Shown piece by piece: positions 37,022 to 48,914 of a DNA stretch of 64,000 nucleotides. The stretch covers positions 310,001-374,000 of the forward strand of contig JAOALB010000016.1 in assembly GCA_025331125.1 (NCBI GenBank). The letters run 5' to 3'. The position numbers and the translations under genes were made by a program. The first letter of the stretch is position 1. The number at the start of each line of letters is the position of its first letter. A model generated the notes under the pieces. That model was not told where the DNA came from. It saw nothing but the letters and a program-made list of their open reading frames with translations, and ran no database searches. The stretch is from Mycogone perniciosa. Lineage: Eukaryota > Ascomycota > Sordariomycetes > Hypocreales > Hypocreaceae.

Positions 37022-40000
37022 TACGGTTTCTTCACCGTTGTTATGCACTGGATGAGCCCGGATCCTTTCGCGTTACGTGAGCCCACTTCAAGGCGCCGCC
37101 AGTAGTCGCAAGGCTTGTCTGTGTTGCGTCCCTAACACACCACCAGCCAACCAAAGAGTGAACGATGGAAGCCGGCGATGGTGTTCAAACAATCACAAAC
37201 AACCACAAACAAAAGATCTCAGTTCCAGCTTCAGCGGGTCTTAATGCTAGTATCGCGGTGATGAATCGTAGAAACGATGGTAACAAAGGATTGAATCAGT
37301 AAGGTGCAGTTGCGAAGTAGGACCAACCAGATGGAGGACGGCAAGGCTGATGTAGCGACATTAACAAAGCACTCTCTACGAAGTACTCCGGACTGCAACC
37401 AACGCAACAGGCCTGACCGACGGCGCCACTTCTATTGAAATGGTGGCAGTCAAATGGCCATCAATCCAAAGGGAGAACCGGTGTAGGATCCTGTCTAACC
37501 TTCAGGTGGGACAACAGGATACCACGCCCTCGAAGGACTTTTGGCCAAGTATCTGCCGTTCGGTGGCTTGTGATAGGTCACCATGATCGGACCAGCTCCA
37601 AGATTAGGTTCCCAAGTGATCGGTATAGGTAGTCTGGGCCTGGTCGCGGTTGATGCCTGTCCAGTCGTTCGAGAACCTTTTGCTTGCTTCAAGCCCATAT
37701 CAATGTTGTGAGGTGTCGGATTAGTGAACAGATGGTGGGTATACAAGGATTCTTCATCAAGGTAATAATAGTGTTGTTAACAGGTATCTAAAACGAAGTA
37801 TGCAAGTCGTCAAAAGGGGAACCGGGATTGGTGACGTCCAGAGAAAGAGCCAGTGCGGGTTCTTCATCGCCGATCCTTCTCTAGGTTATACAACTCGTAC
37901 TATAATCTGCGTCCAGTACCCGTTCTCAATTTCAAGCCCTGATGGTAGTCGAAAGCTCGGAGTCGATTCCTTGTACCGTGCCGGGTCGATTCCTCCCTAC
38001 TTCCATCCTCTTTGGGACCGCAGGTATCATTTCCACACCCATTGGCCACAGTTACATGAGGACAGTGTGAAATGAATATCTGCTTTCAGCAGCTCCCTCT
38101 CAGTTGACTACTATAAATAGTCCTGCTTGGCAGGAGCCTTGCTTAAGAGGCCAGGTTGTGAGTAAAGCCTCGATCATCATTATCACCGTCCTTGAGGAAT
38201 GAGAGGGATCAGTGTGGTATTTCTTCAAAAGCAATCTGATTCATTGACATACGACGTGTATTTGTATTGCAAATATGCCGTTCGAGTTTTCGTGAAATGT
38301 GGGTTAATCCTAAATTTCATGCCTCAATTTTGGCGTCGTGACACACTCTGCATTTCTCCACAACTAAATCCGTCACGAAATAATCGACCAAGCTTGAATA
38401 GGAAAGATAAACGGAGAGACCTAAACCCAATAAATGAATTAGAAGTAGAAAAAGAAAGTAAAAGCATGTCCTAGCTATACGGGGAGGCGGATGCCGCAGC
38501 CGCTCTTGACCGGATAGCGTCATCAATGCTTCTCTCCACTCCACTTAAAACAATGTGGATATTACGGTGTATTTCCCAAAATAATTCTGGGAATACCCAT
38601 GTGAGGTCGACAGCGAGTAGGCCATGAACATGAGCGAGACCAAAACGAGCAAGCATTTCCTGGGCTGAGTTACCCTTCCTGTGTCATTTAGTACCACTTG
38701 CGTATTTTGGTCTGAGTAAGTGTTAATAAAAGTGCTTTTTTGGACGAGACCTTGGATATACGGCATGGTGGTTGCTCCTGAAAATTGCCCTGGGGTTGCT
38801 AGCAATCAGTCTTGGCCCTCAAGTGAGACAAGATCCGATCACGATTATGATCCGATCACGATTATCGAAGCTTAAAGCGCCACCGGTCAAGGGGAGTGTC
38901 AAACAGTGAAAATACGGCTGTTCTGATGATACATCAGCGAGCTCCACACAGTTTGCTGGAAAGACAAGAAGCGGAGTCGGCATTAGGGACGGCTCCCCAT
39001 GGTGTAGGCAGCAAGGCGAAGTTGAGCCCTCATTGTCCGCACCGTCTCTCTGAAATCAATTCTCACTGTCGACGGCTGCATGCTTGGAGTGCCCAAGCCA
39101 CCTTACTAATATCTTGTCCGAGATTCAGGTAACTTCCTCCCGTTGATGCCCGAGATGTCTAGCAATCTGCATTGCTTCTCGCCTTTTCTCCGAGAGGGGC
39201 TCGTGCTTTGCTTGGCGACCATGTCAGAGTGCCGCCATGGCTCATATCGACGTACATACTTTAGAACCAACGAACACAGTCCGAGACGTCGAAAGTAGTA
39301 GTCCCATTTCATGGAGATTGGGTAGGCCAGTCTGATGGGATCCGTGGACAGGGCATCAAGGTTCAAGAATCAGAAGCCTTGCGCAAACATTCTGTACCAA
39401 GGCGCAGTTTCGTCCGGGATGTTGACAGCCTCACGTGTTTGAGCACATTCGCGGCCACGTACTCACCATACTGCCTGCTTCCTGTCATACCTGACTAAAA
39501 GCGCCCCGCTATTCACCATGTCCTATAAAGGAGCAGGAGATATAACCGGTGTGTCCAGCATATAGTCCTCGAGGGCTTATGGCAACCTGAGGTGACCTGC
39601 GATATAGACCGGAAGAAGAGGAAACTTCCCATTTGACGTCTCCAAAGTGGCACATGATTTCAAATTGTTTGCGTACCTGATCAGACTCTGTGGGTATGTC
39701 CGATAAGAAAACGATAGGTTGGGGGGCCATGACTCTGCAGCCTTCACATGCGGGATGATGGGGTGACCATAGGTGAAAAGAAAGGAGCAGGCCGAGAACT
39801 CGGGCTATCTCACACCGAGACTGCTGAATTTCCGGGCTCGGACGGCCAGACTAATGGCACATCCACACATACGGAGTAGATCTGAAGTCGTTCCTGTCTT
39901 GGTGCATGACAAAGCGATGCAAGCGCCATATGTCTCAGAAAGGTGATATTCTGGAGAGAAGAGTGTGGGGACAGCACAGCCATCGAACAGCCATCCCCTT

Positions 40001-40675
40001 GAACATTTCCACACACACTGCGTCTGTGTGTCTCGCTTGGGGCCAAATCTGTTGGACTGAGCCATCCCTGTACTTGAGTTGGTCAAATACCCCCGTCCAA
40101 TAAGGGCTGATCTCGCCTTGTGCCGTGCATTTCTCCCCGAAGTTCATCGGGGCCGACAAATGCTAGGCTGAGAGGTGTGTTTTTATCAAGCATCGCTCAT
40201 CGTTCCGTAGGTCTTCGAGCCCGCTTGGCAGTGCGAATATGAGACTTCAGGCCAGTATTTCTCTCAGGTTTGACTCAGCATGGGATATGCGCGACTAAGT
40301 TTCCATCGGACGCCATTGGTCTCATGCAGGACATAGGATACTCGTAGATACTACTCGTAAACTCCAGCCTGAGTCTTTGGCGCGTTGAAACATGCATGCT
40401 AAAGTGGTTTGGTGTGCCTATCAGCTCGAAGGCTAGGAAGCCTGTGGTCAAAGTTAGCTGCTTTGCGGAACTTGACTGCCGGCGGGAGACTAGATCCTAT
40501 CTCTCCGTGAACAAGCTTCTTGTCCCTTTCCTTTCCCCACAGCCAGGGCAGCAGACAGGCCGTTGCAAGAGGGGCGGGCAGCAGAACGTGACAATGAAGA
40601 TGGTCGTCTAAATGGAATTCCAAAAGTCTAGTTAGGGGGCATAATAAATTACAACGGAATGATGAGGTCCCGGCC
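37022..40675. other. Gene-poor region, 3.7 kb
   Basis: No convincing gene is seen. A 67-aa frame (37698-37495, -) ending in YHKPPNGRYLAKSPSRAWYP has no recognised family. It contains a tandem 17-bp duplication (38832-38865) and one TACGGAGTA (39870-39878). The left part should hold the promoter of the zinc-cluster gene. Confidence 0.55.
38832..38865. repeat. Tandem duplication, 17 bp x 2
   Basis: GATCCGATCACGATTAT occurs twice head-to-tail with no mismatch (38832-38848 and 38849-38865). Confidence 0.85.
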
Positions 40676-42040
40676 TCATAGCACCAATCGCCCAGGCTCA
40701 TCCTCCAGAATCAGCCTGCATCGCTCCAAGAATACTTGGGCTCTCTCCTTCTCCTCCCTGGGGACCACGAGGCTGAAGACGTTGACGCCACTGGACAGAC
40801 CTGGGACAGCTCGGATGGTTGCCTTGGCGCTCGACTTCTTTGTGGGGCCGGCCAAAATATCGATCAGGTCTGTCTTCTTAGGCTTCGATGCCTGTAGAGT
40901 AGGCGTGGATGGCGGCACAACGGCAGAGACCTGGGGTAGGTAAAAGCCTCGGGAACCTTTAGCAGACTTGATCTTATCCAGACCCAGAACCTGGTCGAAA
41001 AGCTCATCCACGGTTGGCGGCCGGGACGGGGCGGGGAGATCATCATTGGCCACCATGGTCGCCCGGCTGATAAATGTGGATAGGGGCAGGAAGATGTCCA
41101 GGGAATCCTGGATCCGGCTTTGCACCTCGATCACCTTCTCCAATGAGATAGGGACCTCGACCTGCACCTTTTCTGGCACAGCCGCCTTAGTGGCAGCCTC
41201 GGTTTTCTTGGGAGCAGGGGCGGCCTTCTTCTCCGCAACCTTGATGTTGCTCAAATCAAGATGAGATAGTTTTTCGAAATGTGAAGACACTGCTGCGGGC
41301 CGTTCAGGGTTGATAGCACCGACGAATGCCAAAACATCACCCTTCAGTAGTCGTCCGTTCGGTCCGGTACCCTTGATCTTGTTCACGTCCTCCTTGCTCA
41401 ATCCATGCTCGCTGACGAGGTGACCAACTGATGGCAGTAGTGGATACTTGTGTTCGTAGGTCCCGCTGCTCGTTGCCTTTTGTCCCTGAGCTGATTTCTC
41501 GGGAACGCTCGACTCGACTTGTCGTGGTGCTGGGGCCTCAGTCTGGGAAGCGCTTTGGGTTGATTGCTGAGGCTGCTCATCCGCAGGCAGCTCCAGGGCG
41601 CCGATATCGTCTCCGGCCTCGGCGAGCACCGCAATCCGTGTGCCTACTTGAACTGCCTTGCTGCCATCCTGTGACATGATTTTCATCACAACGCCGTCCT
41701 CCTGCGCCTCGACATCCATTGTCGCCTTATCGGTCTCAATCTCAAGCAAAACGTCGCCAGCGCTGAAGGAATCTCCCTCTTTGACCTTCCAGCTCGCAAT
41801 GTTTCCTTCCGTCATGGTCGGGGAGAGGGCGGGCATGACAAAGTTCTGAGCGGCGAGGCATCGTGCTGAGGTGGTGAAGCCTATTTTGTTTGTCTTTGCA
41901 TCAGTATGGCATGCTCTGTTCTGATCTGCGATGTGGCCAAGAGTTTGGATTGGATCGGTGGGCTACGACATACCGCGAACAGACGCCCGGCTACCAGCCA
42001 AACGGGCTGAAAGGCGGCATGCTGCCGCAAGAGATGCCAT
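40676..42040 (-). CDS. PDX1: Pyruvate dehydrogenase complex component X (E3-binding protein)
   Basis: A structural subunit of the mitochondrial pyruvate dehydrogenase complex that anchors E3 (lipoamide dehydrogenase) to the E2 core. Two exons, 42040-41974 and 41880-40676 (93-bp intron), give 423 aa. The N-terminal presequence is Arg/Ala-rich (ASLAAACRLSARLAGSRAS). The lipoyl domain follows (MPALSPTMTEGNIASW; the lipoylation site is in ETDKATMDVE, Lys74). After an Ala/Pro/Gln linker comes the peripheral-subunit binding domain (LLPSVGHLVSEHGLSKEDVN, GTGPNGRLLKGDVLAF). The C-terminal part lacks the HxxxDG acetyltransferase active site of E2, as expected for component X. It is divergent from the TMEM223-like gene with 378 bp between start codons. 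Confidence 0.92.
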
Positions 42041-42418
42041 TGGAGCTCAATTGAGCGAAATGACAAAGGCGCTGCTGGTGGGAAATGGGCGACAGAAGGC
42101 CTTGATAGCGGGCTCTTCAAAGTGAGAGCTTTCTTTGAAGCTGTTGGGGAGAGCCGATAATGGGCGGCAGCGCACGGACCATCTTGTTTTTTTGGTGGGA
42201 CTACAGAGTAGGATTCTCAAGAGCCAAGGCCCTGACTAAAGCCGCAACCCTAACCCATGAATAGGTTCAGAGCATTGAAGACTCATTCCACTCCACATCG
42301 ACAATCAGACGAGAAAACTCTCGATTGCGACTACTTACGCCTTCCATGGCCACGCATTTATGACACGGCGCATCGACTGAGCCAGCAGAATATCTAATTG
42401 AGGCCAGCCGTAGCAGCA
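42041..42418. promoter_or_regulatory. Divergent promoter of PDX1 and TMEM223-like gene
   Basis: This 378-bp head-to-head spacer lies between two genes with mitochondrial presequences, so shared control is plausible. No specific site was recognised. Confidence 0.45.
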
Positions 42419-43375
42419 ATGGCTAGCTTTTCAAGAGGCCTTCGCCTCTCGCCCTGTCCTAGATCTCTCTTTGCACCACGAGCTATTCTCCCCGACCTCT
42501 CCTCTGCTCCATCCCAATTCTTCACGACCTCTCTCCGATTACGTGCTGCCTCCGCCGCCAAACCCTCATTCAAGCCCACACAGTCTATCAAACCAGTATC
42601 ATCTCCGATTTCTACAAATTCGCCATCGCCCGCAGCAGTATCAGCGGCACCAAGCAGATATGCCTTCGTCAAAAGCTTGGCATCCAAACCAACTCCGACC
42701 CTTTTATATGAAGCCCCGTCGCATTTCTGGTTCTACTTTGGGTGTTGGTCGAGCGGCCTGTCTATAATAGCATGGACAGTTTTGACGGGACCAACTGTCG
42801 TTCAGCAGCCAGAGGGTATTCCACAATGGGTCGGCATTGTGTTCGGCGCCTCATACATGTTGCTCGGATCGATGGGCTTCTACCTTATTTCCAAGACTCC
42901 CAATATTGTCAGCAGCATTCGTGTGCTTCCACCTGTGCAAGTAGCAACGGGGACTGCGATACGACCCGGCGCAACTGCAGCGCTGCCGCAAATTGAGGTG
43001 AAGGTCAAGCGCATGTTTCCCTTGCTACAGCCCAAGGTCATTACAACAAATCTCGATAACGTCGTCCTGAAGACACGATTCTCGCTCCCGAGCGAGTATG
43101 TTCCGGAGCTACAGCGGCTGGAGCGCCAACGGGAGGAGGAAATGCGAAAGAGGGCGCTGTGGAAGTTCGACATGGAACATCTTTTGACCATGCCTTTTCG
43201 GAGGATAGGTCGCGCTTTTGTAAGCTTTTTCAGAGGCGTCCGGGCGGCGTGGACGGATGTGGGATACGGCCTTATCAGGGTGGACGGCAAGCAATACAAA
43301 GTGGACGTGACACAGGGTTTTGCGCATGACGGATTCCGGACATTGGAGAGGATTGTAACCATAGGATGGAAATAA
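42419..43375 (+). CDS. Mitochondrial inner-membrane protein, TMEM223/Mrx15-like
   Basis: An intronless 318-aa protein. ATG 42419 (MASFSRGLRL) is used because the open frame upstream has no ATG. The N-terminus is Arg/Ser/Ala-rich and lacks acids, fitting a mitochondrial presequence. Two hydrophobic helices follow: FYFGCWSSGLSIIAWTVLTG and WVGIVFGASYMLLGSMGFYL. The C-terminal soluble part has KVKRMFPLLQPKVITTNLDN, SLPSEYVPELQRLERQREEE and GLIRVDGKQYKVDVTQGFAH. Two helices near the middle plus a C-terminal matrix domain fit TMEM223; yeast Mrx15 is a membrane receptor for mitochondrial ribosomes. The family assignment is from architecture, so moderate; the gene itself is firm. Confidence 0.72.
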   Translation: MASFSRGLRLSPCPRSLFAPRAILPDLSSAPSQFFTTSLRLRAASAAKPSFKPTQSIKPVSSPISTNSPSPAAVSAAPSRYAFVKSLASKPTPTLLYEAPSHFWFYFGCWSSGLSIIAWTVLTGPTVVQQPEGIPQWVGIVFGASYMLLGSMGFYLISKTPNIVSSIRVLPPVQVATGTAIRPGATAALPQIEVKVKRMFPLLQPKVITTNLDNVVLKTRFSLPSEYVPELQRLERQREEEMRKRALWKFDMEHLLTMPFRRIGRAFVSFFRGVRAAWTDVGYGLIRVDGKQYKVDVTQGFAHDGFRTLERIVTIGWK

Positions 43376-43597
43376 TCTCCGAGCCACTCACTGCTGGTCT
43401 CGAGATCGTGTTATGATCAATGTACAATATGACGACATCGGTTTCCCAGAAAACTTGGGGGCGACCATCTCGACGCACGATATGCTCTCTGATGCGCCAC
43501 CTATGCCCATGAGAATGACCTCTTTTCCTCCCTTCAACCAACTCAATATCTATTGATTCTTGGACTCTTTGATACCACAGCCTATTCTACTCAACAC

Positions 43598-45442
43598 CTA
43601 ATATCTCAGCTGTTCGATCATTTCAGGCGAATTAATGAAAGCACAGCGCTCCCTCAACCTCTGAGGGCTCAAGACACTCTTGGTATAAGATCCGTCAATC
43701 GAAGAAATACCTTCATGTGGCCCACCAACAACGAAAGTATCCACCTCGTTTTTGTTGGCGAAAGCTGGAGTGAAACCTTGAAAAGTGTTATGTCCTTTCA
43801 AACCTGGCTTGCCAACACTGGCGAAAGTCGACCAGGTTCTTGAACCATGTTCCATCAGCTTATTGTCTGATTCCGTGGGGTGGAACGGAAATCCATCAAT
43901 TTTGTAGTGTGAGAGATTTCCATTGACGTATGCAAGCTCGGAAGTATGAATCGAGCCGAATCCTGACGGGAGGCCTAGGGTTGCCAGGATAGGATCGAAC
44001 ATCGTCTGGTTCCAATTAAACAGATAAACCTCATTGCCAGCAGCAGCAAGACGTTCACCATAGTAAATGGGCTGGCAAGTCATGGCAATGTCCCGGAAGA
44101 TTCGTGCGGAACGGTAAAATTCGCTGGATAGACTACCATCCTTGTTGGCAGTGAAGTCAGAGACGGGGTAGAGCGAAAGAAGCTTGTCAATGTTCTTGCT
44201 CGACACGTTTGAGAGATAACCCGCGATGAAATTTTTCGTGTCATTGGCGGTCTTTATCTTAGAGCTCTTGGAACCTATGAGCAAGGTCGTATCATCCTGG
44301 CACCAGCCGAACATGGTTGTGACACTCTTAGCAAATCGACCCTCCTTGACGAGTTGTGATGGGGCTGCTGGGAGGAAGTCACCGTCGACAACGGGAAGCC
44401 AAATATCGCCAAGGTTGGGAATAGACGAGTAAGTGGTCAGTTGAGCATTGAGAAGAGACTGTGTGTCGAGATTCCGGAGGCAAGACACCGTTGCCTCCGC
44501 GTTCAAGTCGGTCTTGTTGCAGCCAATAAAACCAACAACAGCCTTCATGGCATCGATGGTGAAGGTGCCCGTGATACCAGGCTCTAGGACTTGGCTTTCG
44601 CATATGCCCTTCTGGAAAGGAACGGGCTTGCTGCCTCCGTATGCCAACAATTGCAAGCCCACGGCGACACCTGACCAGCGTTAGCACTCCAAACTGATCT
44701 GGAATAGATGGATAACGCACCTCCTGAGGATTGCCCAAAGATGGTGATTTTTTGGGGGTCACCGCCGAAATTCTCAATGTTGTCCCGAACCCATTCGATC
44801 GCCAGGCGTTGATCTCTCAAGCCAGCATTTTCAGATCCTTCGGCCTTGAGGGCAGAGGATTGTGCAAATCCAAAAACTATCAACCTCAGTCAACCTCAAC
44901 GCTGCTTCGATGCCAGATTAGGTCAACTCACCTCCCACACGATAATTCATGGCCACATGGATGATAGGCAGTCCATTCTTCACAGACTCGAGAACCAAGC
45001 CATCGGGAGAATTCGTGATCTCTGAAGTCTGCCCTGCCTTGAAACCGCCTCCATGGAGAAAGACCATAACCGGAAGACGGTCCTTGGCACGAGTACCCTT
45101 AGGTCTAGCGACGTTGAGGTTGAGACAGTCCTCGGAGATGTTGGTGACGTCGCTTAAAAAGAGGGGAAACAGCGGATGGCCGAGCAGCTGTGGGCATGTC
45201 GGCCCATACGAATCAGCATGGATGGTGCTTCCACGAGTCGGGATATATGGTCATGGTGGCTTAAAGCGATGCTCACCACTGGTATCTTGACCATAGGGGA
45301 TGTTGAGGAAGGCTTCAATGTCATTGCGATAGATTCCGCTATATGTCACAGCATTTTTAGAGTCGATAGCTGATGGAGTTGTAGCTGCAATGCTGTAGGC
45401 AAACCAGGCCGTAGCAGTAGCACAACAAATGAAGGGCTTCAT
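43598..45442 (-). pseudogene. Secreted type-B carboxylesterase with in-frame TGA
   Basis: An alpha/beta-hydrolase of the type-B carboxylesterase family. Exons 45442-44932, 44876-44721 and 44670-43598 join in frame across 55 and 50-bp introns. The N-terminus is a signal peptide (KPFICCATATAWFAYSIAAT), so the product would be secreted. Family landmarks are IPYGQDTSG, EDCLNLNV, VMVFLHGGGF, NAGLRDQRLAIEWVRDNIE, the nucleophile elbow GQSSGG (Ser220) and SELAYVNGNLSHY. Codon 64 is TGA (45253-45251): the frame reads RFKPP-stop-PYIPTRGSTIHADSYGP, continuing in the same frame with family sequence on both sides. No splice pair removes the stop without destroying the frame. It is therefore a recent pseudogene, a sequencing error or, less likely, a read-through gene. 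All other parts look intact. Confidence 0.8.
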
Positions 45443-46966
45443 GTCTGATGAGAGCGCGAACCTGCGTTTCCATTAACACCTACGAACGGATAGAACACAT
45501 ATGAATCAATCACGATGCGACGACAAGCAAGGAGTTCTTATTCGCCCTTCATAGGCGCTGACCACCACTGAACTGGCTAGTGAGAAGCCGCGGAGATTAC
45601 TATGTACCCTCAACAAACCCGAGCCTTGACTAAATTCATGGAAATGATATTAAATAGTTATATGCAGCTTACGCTGTGGAGTATGGAGTACGGAGTATTA
45701 CCCCTGAACATATGTTTAGCGTGTGTTTGCGGTCGTGTTGATACGAGTAGAGTGGTATCAATGAATGCCCAATGAAAAAAACCTTTTCGCCTATTTTCTC
45801 AACCGATAGGAGGTCCTTGCTTATTACATTCATGAAGTAGGACGTATTATAACTAAAGTCCTTTAAGTCTATATCTCTTTAAGACCTGAGGCAGGTCCAA
45901 AGTATGTTCGGCTGTTCTGATCGTTTGAGGAGCAAACTAACTATGGTAGGAGAAGTCGCTGTCAATTAATCGCTTCCTTGCTACAGCTTATGCGGAATAG
46001 TTTGTACCAGGTTATTTGTGGGGTATATGCTCCGTATAACAAACAACATTTAGTATCACGATGACAAGAAAATTAATATTATTCGGATCTGAGCGGCAAT
46101 GAGTAGTGTTCCGACGCTTCCGGGAGAGAAGCTTAACTTTTCGCTTCTACCGAACAAGGTCAAACAAGGGTTGTGAGACCTTAGCCTTGAAAGGATTCTC
46201 TTGATCTGCGCCTATTACGGTTTTGGTTGAGTCTACTCCGCAGTTACTCATGATAAACTACCGAGTAGTTCTAGCTCAGTCGGACAACTGCTGGAGGTTC
46301 GGACTCTTCTCCTCTAATATCTTCTTCAACCCGGTTCGCCTCGCTCACAAAGACGTCTTACTACATTAATAAAGATATAGCTACGTTTTGTAACGGAGGT
46401 TCTATAGTTCAACTAGGCAAAAGGTATGATAGCACCTGCACTCTAAGCGCGTGGCAAACCCTTGTTAGGCAGAAATTCGCCGAACTTTATGGGGTCTGTA
46501 CTCCGCGGCCTTTTACATAATAATAAGCACACTTCCTTATAATCTCATCTTACATTGGGTGCCGAGCGGGAGGATGGAGTAGAGATAACATCACAAGCTC
46601 CCTGATAAGACGGGGAATTTGGGTAGGTACTAAGTCATACTTATACTTCTCTATTGTAAGGAGGCGTCTATTCCGTTACACCCTGGGGCGCAATGTAAGG
46701 CATTAATTAATCGCAGCCATCATTAGATGGGCCAATTAGTTATATGGTGCTATCGCAACATACCTACAAAATCCAAATGCTCCCAGAAGAATCACAACTT
46801 GGTAGCAGAGATTCGTAAAATGGCGTTTCTTTAAACATTACTGCGAAATACATACAGACAGATTGGGTGACCCATTGACATTGCTGGCGCTGCTGATGAG
46901 ACTACAGTTTTTGTCATCTCTGGGTAAAGGACCCTACACAAGCCAATCACTAGACTTATGAGGAGT
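45443..46966. other. ORF-poor AT-rich region, 1.5 kb
   Basis: No open frame of 60 codons or more begins or ends here on either strand, unlike the other spacers. It contains one TACGGAGTA (45689-45697). A stretch at 46272-46305 resembles a degraded tRNA-like A and B box but does not fold as a tRNA. It may be a mutated transposon remnant; no terminal repeats were seen. Confidence 0.55.
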
Positions 46967-48914
46967 TCAAGGATTGCTCACATAACTCCTTGCTCTCCTC
47001 AAATCGTCGTCATTTTCCAAGTCGTCTCGAACGATACCACCATGATCCGCCCCGTTCCCTTTCAGCGCTTTAATATCATCCGGACCTGAGCCCTCTTCCT
47101 CCCCCCCGCCATATGCGTACTTGCTCCTCTCACGGATCTTTGCTCCATAAGTCCAGAACAAAAATGGAATCCCGCAGCAAGCCAGGCTGATAAACGCCAA
47201 CAAGGTCGAAGCCCACTGGTCGCTGAGGCGGCCATACATTTGCTCAGTGAACAGAACCACGCCCGCCCCCCAAAAGCTCCGGATGCAGGTCTTCGCGGCA
47301 AGTGCAGATGCGGCTTGGTGCTGATATGAGTCGACAAGGTAATTGTTGGCTGAGTTGTACAGGAAGATGAAGCCGAAACCGACAGGAAGGCCACCCATCG
47401 CAGGCCCGGCCCAGGATAAATGCGAATATGAGGTCCAGGCAAAGATGAACAAGCCGATAGGAATGAACCAACAGGACGCCATCATCGGAATTAAGCGGAC
47501 CTCTGCTGGAGGATGGCCGTTATGCTTGTAGACCACCTTGAGATAGTGTTTGTTGACAAGGGGCGAGCAAGCTGCAGATATGAGCACACCAATCGCCACT
47601 GGGATAAACATCAGACCTGTCTTTCCGGCCGAATAACCCTTCCCCTTTTGATAGATGATCGGATAAGCGACGAAGAACATGTACAGTAGACCATAGAGCA
47701 CACTCATGTATATGGAAATGAGGAACACGATGAGCTCGCCGAAGAGCAACTGGAATGGCCGGATGAGGAAGATGGCCAGGCGCTCTCTCAGAGGTCGCAT
47801 ATCGAGATCTTGTTCCGTAACGTGATCCTGTTCTCCTGTTGACTCTCGAAGTTTCTTGGCACGACGTGCGAGAATGGTCGGGCGTAGGTCTCAGGGACGG
47901 TGAAGGTGATGAGGATCCAGACGATAGCGGCGAGGATGAGCTGGATCCAGTAAAGCCAACGCCAGCCAGCGGCATCAGAAAGGAAGCCGCCTACAAGAGG
48001 ACCGACTGATTTGGAGGTTAGTATTTATGTGGCTCTTCAAATCGAGTAGAAGACCTACTCGCTGGACCGATGAAGGGGGCCGCTGAGAAAGCTGCCATGG
48101 GAACTCCACGCTCCTCATTCCTCCATAGGTCTGCTAATGTACCACCAACCAATGTCATAGGTGCCGAAAAGGCAATCCCATCGATCGTTCGGCAAACAAT
48201 TAAGGTACCAATATTCTTCGCAACGGCGCAGGGGATGATGAAAACGACTGCTAGCAGCAATGTAGAAGCACTACTCCGAGTTAGTTATCTTATACTCCTG
48301 AGCAGATAATATGTGTACGGATGGGCAGACTAGATAATTCTTCTTCCATAAATCTCGGACAGTGGAGCAAAGACCATTGGCCCTACACCAAAGCCAACGA
48401 CGAACACCGAAATGCTCACCAGTGCGGCCTCCTCGCTGACGTGAAATTCTTCTGCAACACCATTGACATCCGCAGTAATGACAGCAGAGGCAAAGGCTAC
48501 TACAAAGCAAGTCAAGGCTACTACTATGGTACAATACCACTTGTATGCCTTTGACCAGTTCTTCGGGTTCTCAGGGTCGCCGGGCGTGAAAGTAACGAGC
48601 CTGTATTGTCTCTCGCCGTCCCCACCAGATCGATGTACAACGCCCTCGAATGTTGCAGGCCCTGGAATGGAGCCTGAAGGGGCTTCGATACGGTACTCGT
48701 CGAGGTTGGCATTGGCACTGAGGGTACGGTAGGGTAGGTCAATATCCAAGTTGGGGTCGAAAGTTTCCTTTTTGGAAGTGTTTGTTATAGATCTGGTGAT
48801 AGAAGAAGAGCGTTTTAAAGGGGTCGGTTTTGAATGATTGGAGATCGGTTCAAACTGGACGTCTGTTGATTTTTTTGGATGAGTAAAGGAGGGATCTACT
48901 GATGATGCTGTCAT
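46967..48914 (-). pseudogene. MFS drug/polyamine-type transporter with a one-base frameshift
   Basis: A 12-helix major facilitator of the DHA1 type. Exons 48914-48331, 48270-48059 and 48005-46967 join through introns of 60 and 53 bp. The disordered N-terminus leads to the family motif DPENPKNWSKAYKWYC, then LSEIYGRRIIYASTLLL, CRTIDGIAFSAPMTLVGG, FIGPAIGPLVGGFLSDAAGW and, in the second half, FVAYPIIYQKGKGYSAGKTG and GFIFLYNSANNYLVDSYQHQ. At about 47877-47883 the sense sequence TACGCCCGACC is one base short: the upstream frame reads VPETYA and the expected continuation LARRAKKLRESTGEQDH lies in the next frame. The upstream frame meets a stop near 47784. Either a recent loss-of-function mutation or a sequencing error in a C-run. 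ATG 48914 is the start. Confidence 0.8.

Noticed and set aside
37495..37698. 67-aa minus-strand frame
   Set aside because: Not recognised; no intron or neighbouring support, so not called a gene.
46272..46305. tRNA-like A box (TAGCTCAGTCGG) and B box (GGTTCGGACTC)
   Set aside because: The boxes are only about 12 bp apart and no cloverleaf forms; at most a relic.
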